Assembly (NCBI GenBank): GCA_934169925.1 | Contig: CAKPOO010000003.1 | Location: forward strand, 96,176 to 160,175 | Direction: 5' to 3' | Source of the DNA: an uncultured Clostridia bacterium | GTDB taxonomy: Bacteria; Bacillota; Clostridia; TANB77; CAG-465 | DNA: 64,000 bases | Shown here: positions 7,901 through 18,200 of the stretch, in pieces | Numbering within the stretch: the first letter of the stretch is position 1 | How the letters are laid out: each line of letters starts with the position of its first letter | Translations under genes and position numbers: made by a program | The notes under the pieces: generated by a model | Databases searched by the model: none | What the model saw: only the letters and a program-made list of their open reading frames with translations | Told to the model about the DNA's origin: nothing

Positions 7901-9550
7901 ATGATAATTAATAAAAAATTAGGAAAATTAATATTATCGGTTTTTATAGTAATATTATGTTTTAATATATTTTCAAATACAATTTATGCAGCTATTAATC
8001 AATCTTATAAAACTACAACTAATGCAGATGCATCTAAATTAGATGAGGATATGAATGATGATGAAACATTTTTATCCATGACTGCACAAGTAGTTTATAT
8101 TATTACATCCGGTATAGAATGGGTAGTTTCAAAATTGGTTGGAATATTTACTACAACAGATAAATTTCCTTGGGCAGATAAAATTATATTCAATGCAGTT
8201 CCTATGTTGGATGTCAATTTTATCAATCCTTCAAGTTATTCTTTATTTGAAAGGTCTGAAGGAACCTCAACTGCTATAGCTGAAATATTAAAAAATTTAT
8301 ATTATACAGTATTTACAATAGGAGTTTCATTTTTTGGTGTATGTGTTGGTATAATAGCTTTAAAACTTATTTTTGCTTCAATTGCATCACAAAAAAATAA
8401 ATATCAAAAGGCTTTATTTGAAGTATTTAAATCATTAATATTATTGTTTATATCATATTATTTGATATCATTTTTGTTTTATGTTAATGAAAAATTAGTT
8501 GAATCAGCAAGTTCAATATTATTAAAAACATTAAAGGATAACAATCTTGAATTTCAATATATACCTGAAAAAGAATATAACAAAGAAGTAGTTGATAATA
8601 ATGCAAATTGGCAAGCAGATCAAATGTTAGGAACTGGTATTACACCAAAGAATTATTATAATGGGGGATCTGACAATATTGCTGAAAAGAGTTATTACAC
8701 AGATACAGAATGGAAGGAAACTCTTGTTTTAAGTGATGAATCAAATCCATTTAGAACAATGGATAATAAACAATTTATTGAGAAAGTTACTTCTGATGCA
8801 ACTGCATCTGATAAAGCATATAAATATTTATTTTTTGATATATTATCAAATAATACATTGCCATATTTTGATAAGTATTTTAATGAATTATGGCAAGGTA
8901 GCAATGAAGCAGATGTAACACATTTATCACCAAGTAACATGAATAATATAATGATAGCAAATTTAATATATGATGTATATAAATTAAATACTATACTTGA
9001 AAAACATGATTTTAAAGTAGGGGATAATGAAGCATATAAAGAAATAGAAGAATATGCAAGATATGAAGATTCACCTAGTAATGATGGTTCATGGGTTAGT
9101 TATTATAAAGGTAAAAGACTAAGACCAAAAGTATTGATAAAAGGAAATGGTGTATATGCATCAAATGAAGAAATTGTTGGATTTTTTAAGGCTATATATG
9201 ATGATGTGGCATCAAGGTATAACAATAATGGAAATAATAAAGATGCTGAATTGTTAGAAGATAAAGAATTTGATAATAATGAAGTTGTACTAAGTTCTAT
9301 GGGAGTATATTTTAAAAGTAGAGCATATTATGCAAATATGGTAGGAAAATCAGGAAGTATTGCAGCATCAGAAAGTAAAACAACTAAAAAATATAACGTA
9401 GTTGCCTGTGTATTATATGCAATATTTGTTGTACAATCAATAATGTATTTAATTTCATACTTTAAAAGATTCTTTTATATTATAATATTATCGATGATAG
9501 CTCCGCTTGTTATCGTATATGACTTTTTAACAAAAGCGGTAAATAATTAA
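7901..9550 (+). CDS. VirB6/TrbL-like polytopic protein, N-terminal-half paralogue 2
   Basis: This 549-residue protein has the same layout as its upstream neighbour: signal peptide (about 1-30, ending YAAINQ), an FPWADKIIFNAVPMLDVNF block, a helix pair with VNEKLVESASS, a variable central domain, and a C-terminal helix pair ending PLVIVYDFLTKAVNN. The central domain (about 215-480) shows little similarity to paralogue 1 and contains a conserved-looking segment near its end before YFKSRAYY. The RBS is weak (GGATGGTT), so expression may rest on coupling. All four paralogues stop within a few residues of the same YDF position. Confidence 0.65.
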   Translation: MIINKKLGKLILSVFIVILCFNIFSNTIYAAINQSYKTTTNADASKLDEDMNDDETFLSMTAQVVYIITSGIEWVVSKLVGIFTTTDKFPWADKIIFNAVPMLDVNFINPSSYSLFERSEGTSTAIAEILKNLYYTVFTIGVSFFGVCVGIIALKLIFASIASQKNKYQKALFEVFKSLILLFISYYLISFLFYVNEKLVESASSILLKTLKDNNLEFQYIPEKEYNKEVVDNNANWQADQMLGTGITPKNYYNGGSDNIAEKSYYTDTEWKETLVLSDESNPFRTMDNKQFIEKVTSDATASDKAYKYLFFDILSNNTLPYFDKYFNELWQGSNEADVTHLSPSNMNNIMIANLIYDVYKLNTILEKHDFKVGDNEAYKEIEEYARYEDSPSNDGSWVSYYKGKRLRPKVLIKGNGVYASNEEIVGFFKAIYDDVASRYNNNGNNKDAELLEDKEFDNNEVVLSSMGVYFKSRAYYANMVGKSGSIAASESKTTKKYNVVACVLYAIFVVQSIMYLISYFKRFFYIIILSMIAPLVIVYDFLTKAVNN

Positions 9551-9576
9551 AAATTTAAATTTGAAGAAAGGATATT

Positions 9577-11211
9577 ATGAAAAAGATAAATAAAATTTTA
9601 ATAGTAAGTTTTATACTTTTAATTTTTATAAATATTTTTTGTAGTGGTTCTGTTTTTGCAGCTATTAATAAAGGCTACTCATCAGAATCAGCACCTACAT
9701 TTAATTCACATATTGAAGTTATCCTTTCGGATAATATAGTAGTAAAGGCTTTAGAGCATTTTATATATTGGATTGCAAATGCTCTAGAAACTTTAATCAA
9801 AAATATATTTGGTGCTTTAACTGGATCATATGTTTTCCCATGGGCAGATGGTATAATATTTAATTCGGTAGCACTACTTGATATAAATTTTATAAATCCA
9901 TCTACAGGATCACTATTTTTAAATACTTCAGGAAATTCCACACCAATAGGTGCTATATTTAAAAATTTATATTACACCGTATTTGTACTAGCAGTTGGAT
10001 TTTTTTCAGTGTGTGTAGGTGTAATGGCTCTAAGACTTGTATTTTCTTCAATAGCTTCAGAGAAGGCAAAATACAAAAAAGCAACACTTAATTGCTTTAT
10101 GTCTTTATTAATGCTATTTACAACTCAGTATTTAATTTCTTTTATATTTTTTGTAAATGAAAAACTTGTAACATCTGCAAGCATGATACTAAGTGATAAA
10201 ATTGAAACTTTTACATTTGAATCTGAAGTACAATCTGCACTTGAAGCAAGACAAGATAATTTAAGTAAGCAAGGGTTACTTGGATCAAATGATCCTAATC
10301 ATATAAAAGAAACAATACAATCAGATGCATATAATTATTACATAAAAAATCATATAGGTGATCTTCCACAAACAAACGAAGAACAAACAAGGAAAAATGA
10401 AGTAAGTAGAACATCAGCGTATAGTAGATTATCAGAATCTGATATTACAAATCTTGGAAAAACACTTTCTTCAAATAAATATTATAAATATGCTGTTTTA
10501 ATAATTACTGGTAAATTCCAAGATGTAGATTTAACAAACGATCCTCTATGGATAAAATATAAAGATGAAGAGATGGTTTCATATAACGTAATAGATGGCG
10601 TTGGTACATATGGTATATATAATCCAAATAAAGGAAGAATAACTGATGATTTAGCTTCAGATAATACTACAGCATATACTTACTATAGATTTATAAACTT
10701 GATATCTGATATAAAATATACTGCAGATTCTGGAGGAGCAAGCAAAGAACAAATAAAGAGTAATTATACAAATTACACTGATGTAGCAGATACTCAACAT
10801 TTATTTATACAAAATTGTAAAAGATTTGTCGTAAATTCAAAATCAGCAGAAAATGGTGCAACTTCTCAAGCTAAAACTTTGTATAAAAAAAGAATGAGTT
10901 CAGATGAACTGGCAGATTTTATAAAAAAAGTGCATGATAGTTTAAAAGATGTTGAATATAATGATGTTACAAATTTAAATGATGAAAATGTTTTTTCAGG
11001 TCTTGGAGATTTCTTTAAACAAAGTGCTTATGATTCTTCAAAGAAAAAAGATAAATACAATTTCATTGCTTGTATTGTTTATGCTATATTTTTAATACAA
11101 TCAATAATGTATTTTATTGCATATTTTAAAAGATTTTTCTATATTTTAATACTTGCAATGTTTGCACCTATAGTTATAGTGTATGATTTCTTTACAAAGT
11201 CATTTACTTAA
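9577..11211 (+). CDS. VirB6/TrbL-like polytopic protein, N-terminal-half paralogue 3
   Basis: This 544-residue protein has a signal peptide (1-29, ending VFAAINK), the block FPWADGIIFNSVALLDINF, a helix pair around FFVNEKLVTSAS and C-terminal helices ending PIVIVYDFFTKSFT. In the central domain, NKYYKYA, a TGKF element and YGIYNPNKGRITDD resemble paralogue 1 (NKYYKYVVALVTGKF, AGIYNPSTGLIYSD). Paralogues 1 and 3 are therefore closest, and the central domain evolves as a module. RBS GAAAGGA precedes the ATG. It is predicted to be a cytoplasmic-membrane T4SS channel subunit. Confidence 0.65.
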   Translation: MKKINKILIVSFILLIFINIFCSGSVFAAINKGYSSESAPTFNSHIEVILSDNIVVKALEHFIYWIANALETLIKNIFGALTGSYVFPWADGIIFNSVALLDINFINPSTGSLFLNTSGNSTPIGAIFKNLYYTVFVLAVGFFSVCVGVMALRLVFSSIASEKAKYKKATLNCFMSLLMLFTTQYLISFIFFVNEKLVTSASMILSDKIETFTFESEVQSALEARQDNLSKQGLLGSNDPNHIKETIQSDAYNYYIKNHIGDLPQTNEEQTRKNEVSRTSAYSRLSESDITNLGKTLSSNKYYKYAVLIITGKFQDVDLTNDPLWIKYKDEEMVSYNVIDGVGTYGIYNPNKGRITDDLASDNTTAYTYYRFINLISDIKYTADSGGASKEQIKSNYTNYTDVADTQHLFIQNCKRFVVNSKSAENGATSQAKTLYKKRMSSDELADFIKKVHDSLKDVEYNDVTNLNDENVFSGLGDFFKQSAYDSSKKKDKYNFIACIVYAIFLIQSIMYFIAYFKRFFYILILAMFAPIVIVYDFFTKSFT

Positions 11212-11249
11212 AATAGGTAATAATATTAAATTTACAAAAGGAAAGAATT

Positions 11250-12710
11250 ATGATAAAAGAAAGTTCAAAAAATAAAAAAATAAAAAGATTAACATTTATA
11301 TTAACTATAATGCTGTTATTTGTTACTATATGTAATTTTTTACCTAATAATGTAATATTTGCAGAAACAAACTCTAATTATACAGATCAAGATGCTTTCC
11401 AAGTAGATGATCTGGATAAGAGTATAAAGCAAAACTTTTTAATTGATATATTAGGTTCATTTATATATGGTTTAGCTTCTATAGTAGAGGGGTTAGTAAG
11501 TTGGGTTTTTGAATTATTTACTGGTGTAAATTCATTCCCATGGGCAGATAAAATTATATTTAATGCAGTTCCTTTACTTGATGTTAACTTTATAAATCCA
11601 TCTGATGGCTCGTTATTTAGTACAGAAGCAGCAATAGATAGTATTATAAAAAATTCATATTATACAGTATTTACATTAGGTGTAGCTTTTTTAGGAGTTG
11701 CTATTGGTGTAATGGCAATAAGAATTGTTTTTGCAAGTATAGCATCTGAAAAAGCAAAATACAAAGAATTAGTAACACAAGCTGCTGTAGCAATTTTGTT
11801 ACTTTTCATGTCACACTATTTTATTTCATTTATATTTTTTATAAATGAAAAAATGGTAGAAGTAGCAAGTTCAATATTTTCTCAGGCAGTAGAAAAAGTT
11901 GATAATAATGTGAGTTTAACGGTAGTATCAGATGCAACAAAAAGTGAGATTGTCCATCAATTTCAACAGGATATAAATGGCTTGAATTTTAAAACAGTAT
12001 TTAATTTAAATCCTATAAACGCTATTAGAAGTACAATTGGTAATATAAAAGCTGTAGTAGATGAAATAAAAGGAAAGCCAAATAAAGGAGCAGGACTTGA
12101 TAGTCCGCAATATAGAGATTATGTATATTACTTATTAACAGATCAGTACTATGTAAAAAAAGAATTATCGAATGTATATAGCAGAGGTCAAAATATATTA
12201 CAAAATATTTGGTTAGGAATAATTACAGTTTTTTATGATGATTCTACAGATCAAATTGAAAATTTAATTGAAGATGTGTGCTTTTTGTCAGAAATTGACA
12301 CATATAAAGCTCAAAATTCTAGTATGAAAATAGCTGATGTAAAAACAGCGATTAATGAATATGTAGACAAAAATAGAGGTGGAAAAGATTACTTAAAAAA
12401 TATACTTTTATCTGCATGGGGAGAGAAAAACCTTACAGATGATAAAGTTTCAAAAAATAATACTTTCCAAGGAATTGGACAATTCTTTAAAGAAAATGCA
12501 TGGACATATGCAACAGATTCAAATGGTAAGATAAAAGGTTGGAAAGCTGGAAAAAATAGTATAATTTCAACATTGTTATATGCAATATTTATTTTACAAT
12601 CAATAATGTATTTCGTTTCGTATTTTAAAAGGTTTTTCTACATATTGGTTCTTGCAATGTTTGCACCAATAGTAGTAGTATTTGACTTTTTAACTAAGGT
12701 AATAAATTAA
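11250..12710 (+). CDS. VirB6/TrbL-like polytopic protein, N-terminal-half paralogue 4
   Basis: This is the shortest of the four (486 residues). It has a basic N-terminus, a signal-anchor to about residue 38, FPWADKIIFNAVPLLDVNF, a helix pair around FFINEKMVEVASS and C-terminal helices ending PIVVVFDFLTKVIN. Its central domain is reduced and unlike the other three. RBS AAAGGAAAG is upstream. The next gene starts 18 bases downstream and looks like the missing C-terminal half of this protein family. The sequence between the two has its own RBS and a stop, so the split is real and not a simple one-base frameshift. Confidence 0.65.
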   Translation: MIKESSKNKKIKRLTFILTIMLLFVTICNFLPNNVIFAETNSNYTDQDAFQVDDLDKSIKQNFLIDILGSFIYGLASIVEGLVSWVFELFTGVNSFPWADKIIFNAVPLLDVNFINPSDGSLFSTEAAIDSIIKNSYYTVFTLGVAFLGVAIGVMAIRIVFASIASEKAKYKELVTQAAVAILLLFMSHYFISFIFFINEKMVEVASSIFSQAVEKVDNNVSLTVVSDATKSEIVHQFQQDINGLNFKTVFNLNPINAIRSTIGNIKAVVDEIKGKPNKGAGLDSPQYRDYVYYLLTDQYYVKKELSNVYSRGQNILQNIWLGIITVFYDDSTDQIENLIEDVCFLSEIDTYKAQNSSMKIADVKTAINEYVDKNRGGKDYLKNILLSAWGEKNLTDDKVSKNNTFQGIGQFFKENAWTYATDSNGKIKGWKAGKNSIISTLLYAIFILQSIMYFVSYFKRFFYILVLAMFAPIVVVFDFLTKVIN

Positions 12711-12728
12711 TATAATAAGGAGGATTTT

Positions 12729-13682
12729 ATGAAAGGAAATGTTTTTAGTAAATGGCTACAAGAGTTTTGTTCACTTGTTTTTGTACAAACAATTCAAGCT
12801 TTTATACTTGCAATGATAATGACAATTGTAATATCTGCCATGAATGCAGGTGGAAACTCAGATAGTTCAGAAGTATTGTATTCTACTGGTATACTTGCAA
12901 TCGTTGCATTAACATCAATATCAAAAATTGAAGAATTAGTAAAAAATATCTTTGGTCTTCAAGGTGGACTTGGTGATAAAGCAAATATGAAAAATGGTGC
13001 TGGAGCACTTGTTGGTACTATGATGGCAGCAAGATTTGCAAAGAGGTTCTTGGATAATGGTCAGAAAATGGCTAGTGGTGTAAAAGGAGTGTTTGACGCT
13101 AATACTCAAAGAAGAGTTAACAGAGCAAATTGGGATAAATCTACATCAGCAGCAAATCAAAAATATGATGATAATGTAAAAGAACTAGATGATAAATTTA
13201 TTCAAGAATATGGAAATAGATCTACTTGGGATACACAAACAAAGCAAAGATATGAAGATAAAATTGAAAAACTTAAAGATAAAAGAGATAGTACACTTAC
13301 ATCTGCAAATAAAGCATATCAAGAAGGCGAAAAAGCAGCAAGTAAGAACTTTAAAACTTCAGCACAAAAATTTACTTCAGGAGCTACAGAGGGGTTACTT
13401 GGTACAGGTGGTGCAGTATTAGGAGCTACAGGAAGTCTTATTTATCATGGTGCATCAGGTGAAGTAAAACCATCCCACGTACTAAATAGTTCACTTACTG
13501 GAATGGGATTAGGTGATTCACTTGGAGAAACAATCAATAATACAGCATATACTCATATAGTAAAAACTCAATTGGAAAGATCAGAAAAACTAGCAGAAAA
13601 ACAAAGCAAACGTGATTATAACAGAAATAGAAAAGCTATAGATGCAGCGTTAAAGAAAATAAATGATGTTGATAATATTTAA
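12729..13682 (+). CDS. VirB6/TrbL-like C-terminal half, encoded separately
   Basis: This 317-residue protein has no signal peptide. It starts MKGNVFSKWLQEFCSLVF, which resembles the loop that follows the YDF position inside intact VirB6/TrbL-like proteins (a GKG-x-FxxWLxEF type pattern). Two membrane helices (about 15-38 and 48-66) and an EELVKNIFGLQ segment follow. The remaining 220 residues are hydrophilic: a charged coiled-coil region (110-200), a Gly-rich hydrophobic patch (205-235) and a basic C-terminus. RBS AAGGAGG is 7 bases from the ATG. There is one copy for four upstream partners, which suggests it is a shared subunit. Confidence 0.6.
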   Translation: MKGNVFSKWLQEFCSLVFVQTIQAFILAMIMTIVISAMNAGGNSDSSEVLYSTGILAIVALTSISKIEELVKNIFGLQGGLGDKANMKNGAGALVGTMMAARFAKRFLDNGQKMASGVKGVFDANTQRRVNRANWDKSTSAANQKYDDNVKELDDKFIQEYGNRSTWDTQTKQRYEDKIEKLKDKRDSTLTSANKAYQEGEKAASKNFKTSAQKFTSGATEGLLGTGGAVLGATGSLIYHGASGEVKPSHVLNSSLTGMGLGDSLGETINNTAYTHIVKTQLERSEKLAEKQSKRDYNRNRKAIDAALKKINDVDNI

Positions 13683-13693
13683 GTGGTGTTTAT

Positions 13694-14299
13694 ATGGTAA
13701 GAGAAAATAAAAATATTGATAAAGAATATATTGAAGAATTAGAGAAAAATAAAAAAAGAACAAATAAAAAATCTTTTTTTGAAAGATTAAATCCAAAACA
13801 AACAATACTTGTTTTTGCGATTATTTTAGTATTACTGATAATTGGTAATAGTTTAATAAGTAAGTTAGATGTTACAAATACTTTAAACTATAACAATATA
13901 TCAGCAGAAAAAATAATAGAATCATCAACTATCGACTATGATAGAGAAACTTATTGGAGAATAAATACAATATTAAAAACTGTTATAGCAGCGGATCCTT
14001 CAAGTCAAGATGACGTAGAAGGATCATCAAACACTGCTTATACATATGATGATTACTATAATTATTTGGTAAAGAATTATAAAAATAAGATATCAAAATA
14101 TGAATTTAAGAAGAAAATGAGTGATATCGTTGGTACTCTATCAAGTAAAGAAGTTCCTATTGATAAAATTTATAGATATAAAAATAATACAGATTATTAT
14201 TTAGTACAATTAAAATCTAGTGATGAAAATAAAAAAATATATATAGGTTTTGAATTAATAAATGATAAAAATGCATATTATATTTTTTATGCAGAATAA
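13694..14299 (+). CDS. Bitopic T4SS-locus protein, function unknown
   Basis: This 201-residue protein has a basic cytoplasmic N-terminus (1-37), one membrane helix (about 38-56) and a mixed alpha/beta extracytoplasmic domain rich in Tyr and Asn. The topology matches VirB8/TcpC-type T4SS subunits, but I see no motif that would prove this. The spacing is tight: 11 bases after the VirB6-like C-half gene and 20 bases before the next bitopic gene. The RBS is poor (GTGGTG). Confidence 0.5.
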   Translation: MVRENKNIDKEYIEELEKNKKRTNKKSFFERLNPKQTILVFAIILVLLIIGNSLISKLDVTNTLNYNNISAEKIIESSTIDYDRETYWRINTILKTVIAADPSSQDDVEGSSNTAYTYDDYYNYLVKNYKNKISKYEFKKKMSDIVGTLSSKEVPIDKIYRYKNNTDYYLVQLKSSDENKKIYIGFELINDKNAYYIFYAE

Positions 14300-14319
14300 A
14301 AGAGAGGAATATAACTATT

Positions 14320-15189
14320 ATGGATATCAATAATGTAAAGAATAAAAATAATTTGATATTTTATATTACTATAGCAATGATTGTAGTTGTTGCAATTATT
14401 TCTATTGTAGTAATTGTAAATATATGGACAGGCTCTAGCAAGAATCTTATGGCAACCTATACATTTAATGAAGATACATATTTAGATAAAGTTGCAAGAA
14501 CTTATCAATTAAGAATGTCTTCAATCTTAGTTTCTAACAATTTTGCAACTTTAGAAAAAATATTGGATAATGATTATTTAAAATCAGTTGGGCTTGAAAA
14601 TGCAACTTCTGATGAAAAAAAAGATTATCTACTAAAAAACAATATAATTGCAACTTCTGCTTCAAATTTAGTTATATCTAATTATGAAGTAGCAAAAGGT
14701 GTAGAAAATACTTATGTGTATAGGTATGCATATCAAGTAGGTGGTAAGGCAAAATATTTTAACTTAATAGAACATGAACCATACGATTATACTATTTCAT
14801 TTGAACAAGATGCAATTCCTTCAATATCTGAGGTTTATGTAGATAAAATAATTGATGATATTGACTTTGAAATTTCAACAGAAGCATCACTTTCTACAGT
14901 TGTTAGATTTAATGCTAAAATTACTAATAATTCAAATGATACAATAAAATTTGATTTTAATAGTATAAGCAAAGTAGCAGTATATTTAGAAGATGGTTCT
15001 TCTGAAACTTTAGCTGGTATTGTAACTGTAAGTGAAGATGAGTGTACTTTAAAACCACAATCATTCTTAAATAAAACACTAGAATTTGCAATTCCATTTA
15101 GTAGACAATCAGAAATACAAAAAATAGTATTTTACTCTGTTGAGGTAGGAGATACAACAAAAAATATAGAAATAGACTTAAAAAAATAG
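14320..15189 (+). CDS. Bitopic T4SS-locus protein with Ig-like C-terminal domain
   Basis: This 289-residue protein has a short cytoplasmic N-terminus, one helix at about 11-34, then an extracytoplasmic part. The segment from about residue 185 has the beta-rich pattern of small Ig-fold domains of DUF4352 type: an ITNNSNDTIKFDF strand pair, then a late basic strand with VFYSVEVGD. It might scaffold the channel in the wall or act as a VirB8-like subunit (inference). RBS GAGAGGA is upstream. It ends 16 bases before the large hydrolase gene, so it lies in the same operon. Confidence 0.5.
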   Translation: MDINNVKNKNNLIFYITIAMIVVVAIISIVVIVNIWTGSSKNLMATYTFNEDTYLDKVARTYQLRMSSILVSNNFATLEKILDNDYLKSVGLENATSDEKKDYLLKNNIIATSASNLVISNYEVAKGVENTYVYRYAYQVGGKAKYFNLIEHEPYDYTISFEQDAIPSISEVYVDKIIDDIDFEISTEASLSTVVRFNAKITNNSNDTIKFDFNSISKVAVYLEDGSSETLAGIVTVSEDECTLKPQSFLNKTLEFAIPFSRQSEIQKIVFYSVEVGDTTKNIEIDLKK

Positions 15190-15205
15190 TAAGGCGGTGA
15201 AATGA

Positions 15206-18200
15206 GTGTTAGATAACCAAAATGATAATGAAACAGAACAAAATTCAGATGACTTTAGTATGTCTGATATTGCAAGTGGGGTTGGCGGAATGGGTAAAAA
15301 AGCTGCTAGATCTCTGTTAGGTTTAAATTCTAAGAAAAAAGATGGTAAGGTAAAAAAAGCAGCAAAAACAGCAGCTAAAGAAGCAGCAAAAGCTTTATTA
15401 AAGGCATTAAGAGTCTTAATTAGTTTGATTCCATTACCTGTTAAAATTGGAATTTTACTTGTTTTAGTTTGTTTATTAATTTTTGCTTTTAAAAAGGGAC
15501 AATCTATACTTGCATCAGATAACACTACAGATACCGTAAAAACAGTTATGGATGTATATGCTTCTGAGAAAAATACATCAGATGATGTAACAATAAAAGG
15601 TGAAAAAACAAATAGTCTTCAATATGCAAAAGATGATAATGAAGCAAAAAGAAGAAAAAGTTTAGCAAAGTTTTTTAAAGAAAATTCATCTTTTGTTAAT
15701 ATGAAACTTTCTGATATAAAAACTATATATGATGTTTATTGTTTAGAATATGAAATTAAAAAGAAAAAAGGTGAAAATACAACTTTAGATGATAAGTTGT
15801 ACACTTCATATACAACTGTCGTTGGAGAAGATAGTAAATGGGATGAAGAAGATGGATCTTTAATTGAGGAAGTAAAATCAGTAATTACCAAAGATAAAGA
15901 TGGAAAATATGTAGATAATTTAAATTTAAGAAATGAAAGAATTGCAAATGTTAAAGAGAAAGATTATTTCTTTGAAAAAATGTTATTAACTGAAAAATAC
16001 AACATGAATCAAGTAAAATGGAATGATTATTCACATGTAACAAATGGTGGTTCTTTAACATTTTTAAAACAAGATAAAGAATATGGATTGCAATATCCAA
16101 AAAGTTTAAAACAAGATCAACCTTCAGCTTGGGATCCAAATAATTATTTAAATAGAGTAGTTAAAATTGAAGATGTTGATGAAACCGATGGAAAAGACAG
16201 AGAAACATTTACTAAATTACTTACTCCATATTTGCAATCTTGGCTTATTCCTCTTTCATATTATTCTGGTTTAGTATCAGAAGGTGTTGAAGCTGAAGCT
16301 GCTACTAAATTTGCATATAGTGTAATAAAAAATACTTATTCAAATGTAATTGCTAATAGGTATCAATTAGAAGATTATATTTTAAATACAAGATTTGATG
16401 AATATTATATTTACCATTATGCAACAAATTTTAATATTCAAGTAAGAACATATAAAGAAAATAAAACTAAAAGTTCTACAGTTAAAAAAACAACTACAAG
16501 TACAACAAAAGCAGGTGTGTATGTAGTTAGAAGTGATTCTGCCAAAACTCCACTTGGTTATTTAAAAAATGATAAAGGCAATAGAATTCAATATACAGAA
16601 GATGAAGCTGAAGCTAAATGTTTAGAATTAAATGGAGATGCTAATACTCCAAAGTCAACACTTAATGGATATAATTACTATTATGAAGCTATTGATGTGC
16701 CTGACTCTGAAAATACAACAAGTGATATATTACAGTATATAGTATATTATGCAGGAAAAACTGTTGATATAACTAAAGAAGAACCAAAAATTGAAAATGT
16801 AACTGTAAACAAGACTACAAATGTTGAAAAGTATTCATTCTTTAATTCTAATGGTAACGCATTAGCAGTTAGTACAACACCAGTATTAGTAAAAACTGAG
16901 TATTATAATCAAAGATTAGAACCTACTACCGTGACTGTTCCAGATGATGGAATTTTAACAGAAGGGATGTTAGGTAAGGTAGACTATAAAAAAGAATCTT
17001 TATTACAACAAATTGATCAAAATAAAGAAACTGGTAGATATGTATCTGTTAGATATTATGTTAGTCAAGCTCGAACTTTTGATGCTAAAATTGCAACACA
17101 ATATAACTATATAAAATATTCAGTAAATGATGTAGAATCAAGAATAAATGAAGCATCAAAAAGTGAATTAAAAACTGAAAAATTTGAGGAAAAAGATCAT
17201 ACAAATGAAATTACACAAGATCAAGTAAAAAATACACTTAGTGATGATAAATCATTAAATGATATTGCAAATGATTTGGATAGTACTATTTTAAGCGTTG
17301 AATCAGCTTATAGCTATGGTTCATCAGATGAAGCTGTAAAGAAATTAGATGATAATAGAGGCACAAAATTAAAAGATTTAATGATAACTAAAGATGGTGA
17401 AACTGATGATAAATCATCTAAATATATAGTAATTAAGTTTAAATCAAATAAAAATTACACAGAAAAAATAGGTAGTCCTGATGGTGAGGTACAATTAGCA
17501 ACAGGTAGAGTTTTAAACAATGTTGTTTCGCCAACAGGTGAAAAAATGGGAATACATTATATCCAAAGAAAGTGGAATGACAAATTAAATATTTACGCTA
17601 CTAAAACTGATCCATATACAGTGGAAGATTTAAAAAACTGGAATAATGATTATGAAAAGAAAAATAGTATAGTTGATGGTTTTAATTTTAATACAAGACT
17701 TGCTATATCTTATGAGTCTACGAAATATTATGAAGATTTAGAAAATCAGAAGATACTAAATAGAGTAGACTTTATGAATGCAAATAGAAGTATTTTTAAG
17801 GATTATTTATATGATAGAGCACCATATTCTGATACAATTGGTTATTATAGATCAATTTTACAAACTGGAATGGACGAGCTTAAAAAGCAATTTTCAGATA
17901 TTTTAGAAAGAAATAATACATATCCTTTTAAATATGGAGAAACATTAGGTTTTAGAGAACTAGTAGAAAACAATTTAGGTGGTAGTACTTCAGTATCTGC
18001 AGGATTTATATGGCCAGTAGATAATAAATATGTATCAGCAATTCAAGGTTATTCTACAGTATATGGTGAATCACATTCAGGTGTTGATATATGGTCTGAT
18101 ACTGATGGTAATACTCATCAATGGTCTTGGGTTGATAGATTTCCAGTATATGCAATCGCATCTGGGACCGTAATAGTAGCATCAGATTCACAAATTCCTA

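Noticed and set aside
12700..12735. Sequencing frameshift joining VirB6-like paralogue 4 to the gene at 12729
   Set aside because: The gap holds a stop, 18 bases with AAGGAGG, and an ATG; the other three paralogues end at the same homologous position, so the split is genuine.
15202..15216. Four-codon open frame ATG-AGT-GTT-AGA-stop overlapping the hydrolase GTG start
   Set aside because: Its ATG is one base from the ribosome site, too close to be used well; the GTG at 15206 has proper spacing.
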